In this document: in pieces, positions 27,522 to 34,880 of the stretch
Numbering within the stretch: the first letter of the stretch is position 1
Layout: each line of letters begins with the position of its first letter
Source: JBMOLK01 sp049325575
GTDB taxonomy: Bacteria > Bacillota > Clostridia > Acetivibrionales > Acetivibrionaceae
Direction of reading: 5' to 3'
Assembly (NCBI GenBank): GCA_049325575.1
Contig: JBMOLK010000200.1
Coordinates: 1-60,932 of the forward strand
DNA length: 60,932 bases
The notes under the pieces: model-generated
Told to the model about the DNA's origin: nothing
What the model saw: only the letters and a program-made list of their open reading frames with translations
Database searches by the model: none
Made by a program: the position numbers and the translations under genes

Positions 27522-27667
27522 AAAAAACCCGCAGAATCACTCTAATGTGACTCCGCGGGTTGATCTTCCACGTGTAAGGCTTAAAACCTCTATGCAGCTC
27601 GGACAATTCTGCCCTTATACATACTCACCTTTTGAAGTATTATTACATATCATTTCCATTTTGTCAA
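27522..27667 (-). ncRNA. Attenuator-like leader element, copy 2
   Basis: Minus strand: TTGACA (27662-27667), 17-base spacer, AATAAT (27639-27644), AAAGGTGAG, leader frame, AGGT/GCCT hairpin, TTACACGTGGAA, and the 13-bp terminator stem with a T run. CGTGG (27568-27572) can pair, with one G-U, with CCGCG of the terminator arm (27554-27558). The hairpin inside the leader frame is GGGCA/TGTCC here, different in sequence from the other copies. It heads the two methyltransferase genes. Confidence 0.88.
27590..27622 (-). CDS. Leader peptide MYKGRIVRAA (copy 2)
   Basis: Ten codons and TAG. The TGA that ends the frame in the other two copies is CGA here, so the frame runs on to the conserved GCATAG. 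The same AAAGGTGAGT precedes the ATG. Confidence 0.6.
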   Translation of the reverse strand: MYKGRIVRAA

Positions 27668-27771
27668 TACACCCTCCATACCTTTTTTCCATCTACTAAA
27701 AATTCAGTCTATACTTCTGCCCCATGCTCCAAATTTTCGATTCTTTTGATTGTTTGATTAAAAACTAATCC

Positions 27772-28627
27772 TTAACCTTTAGGAAACTTACCTATAATAC
27801 AAAGCAGGTTCAGGCAAATAGGCTGTATCACCGCCTGAATAGGCTGTATATTATCGCTGAGTCTTGTCATTTCATCTTTTGTAAAGCTGCTGTCATGCCG
27901 TATCGAAAGCAAATTGCCTGTTACATACCAGCCAAGCTTCCTGTTTATCTCGTTCAAGTCCTTCGTAACACTCTTGGAATTGTATATATCCTGAGTGCCC
28001 CTTATATCATTTATACCTGGAAACAGTGTATAGCAAGTATCTTTAGACTTTTTGTCCCTCCATACATAAAGCTCGGTATCCGTCCAATTCCTGTACATTA
28101 TTGCCGGCAGCAATTTATCCCTGAATTTTTCAAGCGTTGATGAATATTCTTTCAGATCAAGATTGATAACCCAGTCGGCATATTCACGGGTAAAGGGGTA
28201 AGGGGTATTTGTATTCTTTTATGCCATCGTCTATATTGAAAATCACACCTTCAGCATTTTCTACAAGAGAAAATATCACTGCTGCATTTTTGGCAAGCTG
28301 ATCGTTTATGTTTGAAAGCTGTCCCGGTTTAATCTTATAATTTACGGTTACCTCATATGGTGGCTTGCTTGTTTGGAGTGAAATCCCACTTTTGTATTGG
28401 GCAAACGGCAAATTGCTTGTAAGGTTGCCCACTTTGCTGGCATCACCTATATATTTTGTCTTATGTTCATACAGTTTTTCAGTATTGTACCCTGTTTCCT
28501 GCTGCACAATTTCCTTCGTACTTTTTAATGATGATAACCTTAGTACTGAAATAATAGCCGCAACGAATAACAATCCTACTATAACAGCTTTTATGTATTT
28601 ATGGCTCCTTGTTTTTTCTACCGACAT
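27772..28627 (-). pseudogene. DUF4825-like protein, frameshifted
   Basis: The first frame (28627-28184, 147 codons) starts with a membrane anchor (about residues 12-29) and continues with KYIGDASKVGNL and SKPPYEVTVNY, the pattern of DUF4825 proteins. It stops soon after EYKYPLPLYP. A second frame continues the protein as FTREYADWVINLDLKEY and runs to 27772. Removing one copy of a 7-bp tandem repeat (AAGGGGT twice at 28193-28206) restores a single frame of about 280 codons. GGAGGG precedes the ATG. The function of the family is unknown. Confidence 0.75.
28193..28206. repeat. 7-bp tandem duplication causing a frameshift
   Basis: AAGGGGT occurs twice in direct succession inside the DUF4825-like gene. 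Excising one unit joins the two frames at Lys-Tyr-Pro-Phe-Thr-Arg-Glu-Tyr. Confidence 0.85.
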
Positions 28628-28735
28628 AATTAATTACCCTCCATTTGGGAAACCTTGACTATCTTGTAACAATGTAAATGTAAATAGTAAATGTAAATTT
28701 CTTAAAATTATTTAACATTATCTCTCCTGCCTTAA

Positions 28736-29557
28736 TTAAGTTGTATAGCGCCTGAATCCGCCTTCGCTGGCAATGATCTGACCTGTAATCCATCTAGCAT
28801 GGTCACTATGTAAGAATTGAACCAATCTGGCTGCATCGTCAGGAACGCCCCAGCGTCCTACGGGAAACATTTTTGCCACCTTTTTATGTGCATCTCCTTC
28901 AAGATAGCCAGTATCAGTGGGTCCGGGATTAATACAGTTGACACGTATATTCTTAGAAGCTAATGCAGCGGCAGCTTGCTCGCAAAGACCTCTTATTGCT
29001 TCTTTCGATACCGCATAGGCAATCTCACTGACCATAGGCCCTAAATATTGCCCGCTGGTAAACAAGGTTATTACTCCACCTGTTTTTGAGTCCACCTGCT
29101 TTGCAAATGCTTGTATCATCAGCATTGAAGCTCTCACATTAATATTTAAGTGAGCGTCAATGTGCTCAGCAGTCCAATCCTCCCACAGACCGTATGCAGA
29201 ATAGGCATGATTTAGCACAAGTCCGTTAAGATATCCCACTTTCTCAACAGCTTCAGATATAACACGTGACGGTTCATCATGACCAGATAAATCCGATGAT
29301 TTCAGTGCTACTACATGAAGACCTTTAGATAAGAGTTTCTTAGCAAAATCATTTGTCGAATTGGTAGTTGCATCAGGATACTTCATGATTACATCGTAAT
29401 TCGGATAGCCATGTATTGCCACAGTTGCTCCAGATTTAGCACACCTCTCAGCAATAGCTCGCCCTATACCAATCGATCTACTTACACCTGTAACAAGAAT
29501 ATTCTGGCTTTGCAAAGAAAGTTCCAAACCATCATTCTCATTCGTAATAAAACTCAT
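28736..29557 (-). CDS. Short-chain dehydrogenase/reductase
   Basis: 273 residues, classical SDR. Cofactor motif VTGVSRSIGIGRAIA, NHAYSAYG at the NNAG position, and catalytic Tyr/Lys in YAVSKEAIRG; the C-terminal VNCINPGPTDTGY is typical of FabG-like reductases. It is cytosolic and uses NAD(P)H; the substrate is unknown. Its ATG overlaps the stop of a small upstream frame by four bases. GGGTGG lies a little upstream. Confidence 0.88.
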   Translation of the reverse strand: MSFITNENDGLELSLQSQNILVTGVSRSIGIGRAIAERCAKSGATVAIHGYPNYDVIMKYPDATTNSTNDFAKKLLSKGLHVVALKSSDLSGHDEPSRVISEAVEKVGYLNGLVLNHAYSAYGLWEDWTAEHIDAHLNINVRASMLMIQAFAKQVDSKTGGVITLFTSGQYLGPMVSEIAYAVSKEAIRGLCEQAAAALASKNIRVNCINPGPTDTGYLEGDAHKKVAKMFPVGRWGVPDDAARLVQFLHSDHARWITGQIIASEGGFRRYTT

Positions 29558-29652
29558 AGTATAGCCACCCTTTCGATATCTTCATTCGATATTTTTTCTA
29601 TTCTAATCTCTTCTAAGTCAGTTCCTGTCTTCGAATCCATAGTGTCACTCAT
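29554..29652 (-). pseudogene. 32-residue frame, possible GNAT N-terminal remnant
   Basis: A 33-codon frame between the HXXEE gene and the SDR ends in IRIEKISNEDIERVAIL, which resembles the first strand and helix of a GNAT, then stops at a TGA overlapping the SDR ATG. The first ATG is directly against GAGG and so poorly placed for translation. It may be a truncated acetyltransferase or a small coupling frame. Weak evidence. Confidence 0.3.
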
Positions 29653-29654
29653 CC

Positions 29655-30149
29655 TCAGTTGAAATCCTTCCATAATTTATTTCCAATGTATTTCTGCAGT
29701 GGAGCTGGCAAAGCAGCAAAAACAATTGCTATAGGTACAGCAAAAACATATTGCAGAACATCATTATACCCATCGGCAAGAGCTCTGTTTATTCCTAAAA
29801 CCCCAATTACAGCCAGCAGTAATCCTGAATATATACCCGGTGAAACCTTTTTATCCTTTAAAGTAAAAAATAAGTGCTCAAGGAAATTAAGGATTCCCCA
29901 TATTAATACCGCAAGCCCTGCAAATAAAAACTTTTCGCCTCCAAAGTGAAAGCTCAATGCTCCTGCAATAAGTAATGGGAAGTAAAAGAAAATGTTCCCT
30001 GCCATCCAAAATCCATAGCTCTTTTTCACCGGAGTATAACGGTGTTCAAACATCCATTTAGGAAAATTCCCTATAGCTTCTTCAAATAAATGAAATGGGA
30101 TATATGTAAGAATAATCCCCAAAACATAGTATTGAATGTTTATATCCAT
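29655..30149 (-). CDS. HXXEE-domain membrane protein
   Basis: 164 residues with four to five membrane helices. The first helix ends in HLFEEAIGNFPKW, the His-x-x-Glu-Glu motif that names the family, and a second His/Glu lies in NFLEHLFF. These conserved polar residues within membrane helices suggest a metal site or an enzyme, but the family has no known function to my knowledge. Starts about 50 bases after the GNAT-methyltransferase fusion gene; GAGGGGG precedes the ATG. Confidence 0.78.
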   Translation of the reverse strand: MDINIQYYVLGIILTYIPFHLFEEAIGNFPKWMFEHRYTPVKKSYGFWMAGNIFFYFPLLIAGALSFHFGGEKFLFAGLAVLIWGILNFLEHLFFTLKDKKVSPGIYSGLLLAVIGVLGINRALADGYNDVLQYVFAVPIAIVFAALPAPLQKYIGNKLWKDFN

Positions 30150-30200
30150 ATCTAATCAACCCCCTCTAATGCTTTTCATTCCTCAACATAGAATTTATCC

Positions 30201-31421
30201 CTACTTCTCTGCTATAACATAGTATTCATCCTTCTGTTCGCCGAATGTGTCAAAGGATATCTTAAAACCTGCATATCTCAATCGTTCAATAAAATCGTCA
30301 TGAGAGAATGGAGTAAAATCAAGCCGGAAAGGTATGCATGTTGTTTCTTTTCCGTCTACTATTTCTATAAACGCTATCTCCACAGTACTACGAATGTTAA
30401 AACTGTTCAGATTCCACACATATACTAGAATATACTTTTTCCCATCATATTCTTTAATTCCATACGTTTGAAATCTATCATGATGCTTAATAAGCTTATT
30501 CCAGTTTCTCGTGTCTACAACCAGCTTCCCGCCTGCTTTCAAGACTTTATAAATAGACGACAAATTTCCTATCATATCCTCCTTGTCAAAACTATGACTG
30601 ATAGAGTTTCCATAGCAAAAAACCACATCAAATTCTTCTTCATATTTTTCAGGCAGCTCGTTCCATGACAAACAGCTTACAGGAAATGATAAATTACTTT
30701 TCTTTGCATATATTTCAGTTAAGTGTACCATCTCTTTGCTGATATCAGAAGCTGAAACGTTGTAGCCATTACGGCTTAAGGCAGCCGCTTGAATTCCATT
30801 ACCGCATGAGCAATCAAGTATTCTGGCATCCGAAGGAAGCGAGTTAAGTAGAGTACTGTACTCATTTATGAAAGCTTCCTCCCAATCAATCAGATTGAGA
30901 CCTGAATAAAAAACATTATAAAAAAATGACATTGAATTATATTGTTCAGCCACAGAATCAACTTTCATTATTGTATCATTCACATATATTCTGGACTCTG
31001 CACCCCATGGATGAAAGCCATTTGCAATATACCTCCAGCCATACCTCTCATAATAACCGTTATGATCTGTGCTAAGATATATCTTCTCATAACCCAGTTT
31101 TCCTGCTTCAATCCTGCTATGTTCTAGAAGTTTCGCCCCTAACTTCTTACCTCTATAGTTCTCCTCGACAAATAAAGCACACAGCCATGGATATAAATCC
31201 TGACGGCTTATAAAATCGTTCGTAATGAGTCCATAGCTGCCGATTATTTCTTCATCTTTTAACATCAAATACCATCTTGGCAGGGGGCTACTGGTTGTGA
31301 TGCAGTTACTTATACAATCCGCATAAATTCTTCTGTCTATGCCCCATTTTGCAGTAAAATAATCTATTGCTTTCTCAAGATATTCTTTATTTTCACGGAT
31401 TCCTATTATTTTATAATCCAT
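30201..31421 (-). CDS. GNAT-methyltransferase fusion protein
   Basis: 406 residues from the ATG preceded by GAAGGAG. The N-terminal GNAT (about 1-150) has LCALFVEENYRGKKLGAKLL and HNGYYERYGW, the acetyl-CoA loop and C-terminal strand. The C-terminal class I SAM methyltransferase (about 175-406) has ILDCSCGNGIQAAALS at motif I and DVVFCYGNSISH. One chain could therefore acetylate and methylate, perhaps the same small molecule. The domain order is the reverse of the fusion at 34881. Codirectional with its neighbours. Confidence 0.85.
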   Translation of the reverse strand: MDYKIIGIRENKEYLEKAIDYFTAKWGIDRRIYADCISNCITTSSPLPRWYLMLKDEEIIGSYGLITNDFISRQDLYPWLCALFVEENYRGKKLGAKLLEHSRIEAGKLGYEKIYLSTDHNGYYERYGWRYIANGFHPWGAESRIYVNDTIMKVDSVAEQYNSMSFFYNVFYSGLNLIDWEEAFINEYSTLLNSLPSDARILDCSCGNGIQAAALSRNGYNVSASDISKEMVHLTEIYAKKSNLSFPVSCLSWNELPEKYEEEFDVVFCYGNSISHSFDKEDMIGNLSSIYKVLKAGGKLVVDTRNWNKLIKHHDRFQTYGIKEYDGKKYILVYVWNLNSFNIRSTVEIAFIEIVDGKETTCIPFRLDFTPFSHDDFIERLRYAGFKISFDTFGEQKDEYYVIAEK

Positions 31422-31458
31422 CTTTGAGGTATCTCCTTCAAATTTATCACCAAATCCT

Positions 31459-31611
31459 TTATTTCCTGTTAACACTATAAAGGTACCTTTTTGCAAGGCC
31501 CTTACTGTATATCTCCTTCCCTCCCATATCCTCTCTTAATTTATTCTCAAAAAGATCCAAATTTCCTTCATTTTCGAATGCTTTTTTATATTTTAACAGT
31601 ATCTTAATAGA
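31459..31611 (-). pseudogene. Remnant of a methyltransferase C-terminus
   Basis: Directly after the stop of the upstream GNAT, in the same frame, 50 codons read SIKILLKYKKAFENEGN, then LREDMGGKEIYSKGLAKRYLY, ending in TAA at 31459. This aligns throughout with the last 50 residues of the methyltransferase at 25971 (SLRVLPKYKNAFECEGN, then LREDTCGREMYNKGLASRYLY). The remainder of the gene is missing. Confidence 0.85.
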
Positions 31612-32055
31612 TTAGAATTTCACAATGAATCCAGTCTTTTTGCCTCTTTCAAACCCTACCCTTTCATAAAACTTAAGTGTCTCTTCCCCTCTGCCTGACA
31701 TAAGCATCACTTTGTAACAACCTGTCTCCTGTGCAATTTCAAGTGCCTTTTTCAGCAGCCGTGTCCCGTAACCTTTATTGCGATATTCATTATGTGTTAC
31801 CACGTTTTCTATTAACCCATATGGCCTTGCGCCCCTTGTCAAATTCTCAATAACCACAAGTACACAGGAGGATACAATCCTTCCATCTGCCTCTGCAACA
31901 AGATAATGCTGACTTGGATTATTAAGTATGTTTCCCCACAGAGCCGATAATTCTTCGTTTTCTTTAAGCCCACGATCATCTTTGTTTAAGTGCTTATAAA
32001 GTTCCAGCAACGCTCTAAGTTCGTCTTTTCTTATATATCTTATATCTTCAGGCAT
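31612..32055 (-). CDS. GNAT acetyltransferase
   Basis: 147 residues from ATG 32055, chosen because GGAGGGG lies eight bases before it. Acetyl-CoA motif THNEYRNKGYGTRLLKKAL and the C-terminal FYERVGFERG are clear. The open frame runs upstream without a stop into a foreign GNAT tail, which should not be included in the protein. Substrate unknown. Confidence 0.85.
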   Translation of the reverse strand: MPEDIRYIRKDELRALLELYKHLNKDDRGLKENEELSALWGNILNNPSQHYLVAEADGRIVSSCVLVVIENLTRGARPYGLIENVVTHNEYRNKGYGTRLLKKALEIAQETGCYKVMLMSGRGEETLKFYERVGFERGKKTGFIVKF

Positions 32056-32061
32056 GACCAT

Positions 32062-32148
32062 GCCCCTCCAAAACCACTGCATTCCAGCACCATAACCATC
32101 CATAGGACGTTTTTCAAATCCGAATTTTTCGTAGAAACCTTCACGTAA
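32062..32148 (-). pseudogene. Remnant of a GNAT C-terminus
   Basis: Immediately after the transglutaminase stop, codons read LREGFYEKFGFEKRP, then GAGMQWFW. FYEKFGF followed by a GxGM and aromatic end is the standard last strand of a GNAT. There is no acetyl-CoA-binding part upstream, so this is the 3' stump of a lost gene, now in frame with the next acetyltransferase. Confidence 0.75.
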
Positions 32149-32754
32149 TCAAACCTTTCCGGGTAGATTCAGAACAAGCTCTTCCCTATCCTTTGAATCA
32201 AGCAGACACCTTTGTACAGCTATTGAAGGCTCAGAATAAATTATGTTTGTATCGAACTCCCCAAGCTCTTTCCTTACAGGAAAAGCAAGTCTTTCCTCGG
32301 ATAAGCTGAATTGTGCATCAACTCCCGGTATATTCCCTCTTGCGTCCAACCTTATCCACCTGTCAATTTCTTTAATATATACTCCAACTAAACCGTGAAT
32401 GATAATCCTCCGGTCACTTATATCATCAAACAGAAGTCCTTGATAGCAAAACCCGGCAGGTACTCCGATGCTTCGAAGAAGTGCGACCAGTAGATGGGAT
32501 TTTGCATAACACACACCATGCCTCTCCTTAAAGACCTCTGACGCCTTAAAGGTTACATTATCAGCGCCGATATCAAATGTGTGTCTGATTTCATCCCTTA
32601 CATATTCATATATAGTTTTTATTTTCATAGTTTTATCAGAAATATCTTTAGTAAGCCTTTCTGCAAATCCAAGCAAAATTTCATTTTTATAGTCTATGAT
32701 TTTTGTGTCCTCGAGGTAATTCTCAATTTTATTATCTTTAAGCACCAGTTTCAT
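32149..32754 (-). CDS. Transglutaminase-like protein
   Basis: 201 residues with a transglutaminase-like (cysteine-protease-fold) core: Cys in ERHGVCYAKSHLLVALLRSIG, His in IHGLVGVYI and Asp in WIRLDARGN give the Cys-His-Asp triad. No signal peptide, so it is cytoplasmic. Bacterial proteins of this type are usually peptidases or peptide-modifying enzymes. The gene begins 15 bases after the PPOX gene. Substrate unknown. Confidence 0.85.
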   Translation of the reverse strand: MKLVLKDNKIENYLEDTKIIDYKNEILLGFAERLTKDISDKTMKIKTIYEYVRDEIRHTFDIGADNVTFKASEVFKERHGVCYAKSHLLVALLRSIGVPAGFCYQGLLFDDISDRRIIIHGLVGVYIKEIDRWIRLDARGNIPGVDAQFSLSEERLAFPVRKELGEFDTNIIYSEPSIAVQRCLLDSKDREELVLNLPGKV

Positions 32755-32769
32755 ACTGCTTTACACTCC

Positions 32770-33231
32770 TCAATAACCAGACTTTTTACCTGTAACAGAT
32801 TCAATTTCCACCTTAATGACAAGCGTTTTTTCAAGCATCTTTTCCGGGTATTCAAATCCCGCTTTTCCAGTATGCTTTGTCATCATCAAATCCAAAGCCT
32901 TTATTTTTTCTTCCTTATCCTCTATAAAACTTGCTCTGCCTGTTCCAAAAACGCTCAAGTACTTTGTACCACAGCTGCATGCTTCTTCCTTCAGTACGAG
33001 TTCTACATCTGTATCAGTCTGAAATGCTGCACTATTATTCTTTCTTAATATGTTAACCTTCCGGCCCTCCATAGCAGAATGCATATAAAGGCAGCCATCG
33101 ACATATGCATAATTCATAGCAACCAGGTAGGGGGTTCCATCATCAATCATGGCAAGCCTGATAATCTCAGCCTTGCTCAGAATATCATTGATTACCTGCT
33201 TATCGGTAATTTCTTTATCTTTTCTTCTCAT
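32770..33231 (-). CDS. Pyridoxamine 5'-phosphate oxidase-like (NimA-type) flavoprotein
   Basis: 153 residues from the ATG at 33231. Split-barrel FMN-binding fold: RLAMIDDGTPYLVAMNYAYVDG, then YMHSAMEGRKVNILRKN, features of the PPOX/NimA group, which includes nitroimidazole reductases. It overlaps nothing, but begins only five bases before the previous gene's last base ends, so translation is coupled. Flavin binding is likely; the substrate is not known. Confidence 0.82.
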   Translation of the reverse strand: MRRKDKEITDKQVINDILSKAEIIRLAMIDDGTPYLVAMNYAYVDGCLYMHSAMEGRKVNILRKNNSAAFQTDTDVELVLKEEACSCGTKYLSVFGTGRASFIEDKEEKIKALDLMMTKHTGKAGFEYPEKMLEKTLVIKVEIESVTGKKSGY

Positions 33232-33235
33232 CTTT

Positions 33236-33685
33236 TTATACTCCGTGTTCTGCAATTACGGCTTCCAGCAATTCCACTGCATCTTTTACATATTTTGGAC
33301 ACTTCGTTGTAAATACATTAGTTTGTCTTGCAGCATTTAATTGTCCCTCATCGCTTAAGTCATACTGTATTAATTCCTTACAGTTTATTGAACCATTGAG
33401 CTTTCTAAACCTTGAAGCAAAATCCTTAACCAATAGATAGTTCATTGCTTTGGAATATTTGTCTTGTTCATCATTCTGTCCGTACTTCAAACCCAAAACC
33501 ATAAAAGCACCGGTAACTGCGCCACAAGCTTCTCCCATATAACCCATTCCTGCACCAAAAGAGCAAGCCATTTTCAGACCCAGATTAATGTCTATCCCGA
33601 AATCCTCACAAAAAGCAGAAAATACTGCTTGAGAGCAGTTAAATCCATTGCTAAAACAGTCAACTGCATAGTCAATCTTATTCAT
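33236..33685 (-). CDS. C_GCAxxG_C_C family redox protein
   Basis: 149 residues with the family's cysteine pattern: NCSQAVFSAF, GEACGAVTGAFM, then INCKEL and TTKCPKYV. The name describes these spaced cysteines, which are thought to bind a metal or redox cluster; the biochemical role is unsettled. It is often found in anaerobes near redox genes, as here with PPOX and flavodoxin-like neighbours. GAGAGGG precedes the ATG. Confidence 0.88.
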   Translation of the reverse strand: MNKIDYAVDCFSNGFNCSQAVFSAFCEDFGIDINLGLKMACSFGAGMGYMGEACGAVTGAFMVLGLKYGQNDEQDKYSKAMNYLLVKDFASRFRKLNGSINCKELIQYDLSDEGQLNAARQTNVFTTKCPKYVKDAVELLEAVIAEHGV

Positions 33686-33735
33686 GCCAACACCCTCTCT
33701 AATTTTATTGCATAATTATACACACTAATGCATAT

Positions 33736-33837
33736 TTATGCAACACTTCTTACCATATACTTTTTAGTATATTCATCCTTTAATATTTCGTAAATACAAC
33801 TGTCTTCAATTGCACCGTTTTTGAAATAGTAAACATA
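33736..33837 (-). pseudogene. Probable remnant of a RimJ/RimL-type GNAT C-terminus
   Basis: In the 187-base gap after the flavodoxin-like gene a 33-codon frame reads YVYYFKNGAIEDSCIYEILKD then EYTKKYM and ends in TAA. Tyr-Phe-Lys-Asn-Gly followed by an Ile-Leu-Lys-Asp-Glu-Tyr end is the usual C-terminal strand and tail of RimJ/RimL acetyltransferases. A TGA precedes it, so there is no complete gene. Confidence 0.55.
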
Positions 33838-33871
33838 TCAAGCCGTCACACCTGTCTTCTGCTAAATATTA

Positions 33872-34450
33872 TTAAAAATCTCTTCCTGCAAAATATGCTT
33901 TTGCCAAATTATTTCTCATCACAGCAACATCTTTTTGAACCATACCGCCCAAAATTATCATTTGTGATTCTCTTGCTTTGCTTCCAATTCTGTCTACCAA
34001 AGCTATAGTTTCCATACTTTTTGAAATCCCTATATCAGACAGATACTCAATCTGGTGTCCTGCAGTGCATAAGAAGAGTACTTTTTTCGACTGAGGCATA
34101 GACGTCCTTTCAGTCCCATAAGCAAATCCCACAGTCAAAACTCTATCGAACCACCCTTTCAATTTAGCGGGACAATCAGACCACCATACCGGATATATAA
34201 AAACAATAGCATCAGAAGAATTAATTTTTTCATGCTCAATTAAAACATCTTCAGGAACAGGCAAATCAAAGCTGTATTTACTTTCACGAAGATATTCTTC
34301 GAAAGACATATCCGACATAAAGTTCATTTCATACAAGTCCGAAACAATAAATTTATGTCCACCATCTGTCAGCCCTTTTTTGAATTCTTCAAATACCTTA
34401 TTGGTAAAAGAATCTTTACTTGGATGACAATATACTATAAAAATCTTCAC
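33872..34450 (-). CDS. NAD(P)H-dependent flavodoxin-fold oxidoreductase
   Basis: 192 residues from GTG 34450, preceded by GGAGGTGGAG. The flavodoxin-like fold starts VKIFIVYCHPSKDSFTNKVF; VFIYPVWWSDCPAKLKGWFDRV is the FMN-binding and NQO1/KefF/YwrO signature. These enzymes transfer hydride from NAD(P)H through FMN to quinones or nitro compounds and fit a detoxification array. Cytoplasmic. Length is typical. Confidence 0.9.
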   Translation of the reverse strand: MKIFIVYCHPSKDSFTNKVFEEFKKGLTDGGHKFIVSDLYEMNFMSDMSFEEYLRESKYSFDLPVPEDVLIEHEKINSSDAIVFIYPVWWSDCPAKLKGWFDRVLTVGFAYGTERTSMPQSKKVLFLCTAGHQIEYLSDIGISKSMETIALVDRIGSKARESQMIILGGMVQKDVAVMRNNLAKAYFAGRDF

Positions 34451-34481
34451 GCTCTCCACCTCCATCAAACCATAAAGCTAC

Positions 34482-34820
34482 TCATATTTCTCTTATGACA
34501 GATTTCCCTTCACTGAAATCCCCACAAGTCCACCTCCAGCTTTCATATATAGCTAATTTCCCATCCTGTTCCATTACAATTTCAGACTTACATTCACCTG
34601 TCATAAACCTTCCCGCCCGGTTTAAATGCTGATATCTGATATCCAGGCAATTTTCACCTTCCACTTTTCCTAAAACAGTTCCAAAAACAATCTCTCCTCC
34701 ACCATAAGTTGCCCAGATTATATTACCATTTTGGTAATACTGGAATATAGTATCTTTTGAAACCTGCCCGTTGTCAGAATTCTCAGTGGAACAAAACCGT
34801 TTTCCGTTAAGATCTATCAT
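34482..34820 (-). CDS. Small hypothetical protein (often labelled n-acetylglutamate synthase)
   Basis: 112 residues, mostly short beta strands (KRFCSTENSDNGQVSKDT, then YGGGEIVFGTVLGKVEG and YESWRWTCGDFSEGKS). It belongs to a family of small beta-rich proteins often labelled n-acetylglutamate synthase in databases, but I see no GNAT motif, so that label is doubtful. It lies 31 bases before the oxidoreductase and is probably cotranscribed. Function unknown. Confidence 0.65.
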   Translation of the reverse strand: MIDLNGKRFCSTENSDNGQVSKDTIFQYYQNGNIIWATYGGGEIVFGTVLGKVEGENCLDIRYQHLNRAGRFMTGECKSEIVMEQDGKLAIYESWRWTCGDFSEGKSVIREI

Positions 34821-34880
34821 TTAAACCCCACACCCCTTCTATGTTAATATGGAGTAAATCTACTGCTCTGGTATTCCATT

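Noticed and set aside
27772..28113. Separate 113-residue protein
   Set aside because: It is the continuation of the DUF4825-like gene after the 7-bp duplication and has no ribosome site of its own.
34821..34880. Short frame MEYQSSRFTPY as a gene or relic
   Set aside because: Eleven codons with no ribosome site and no recognisable match.
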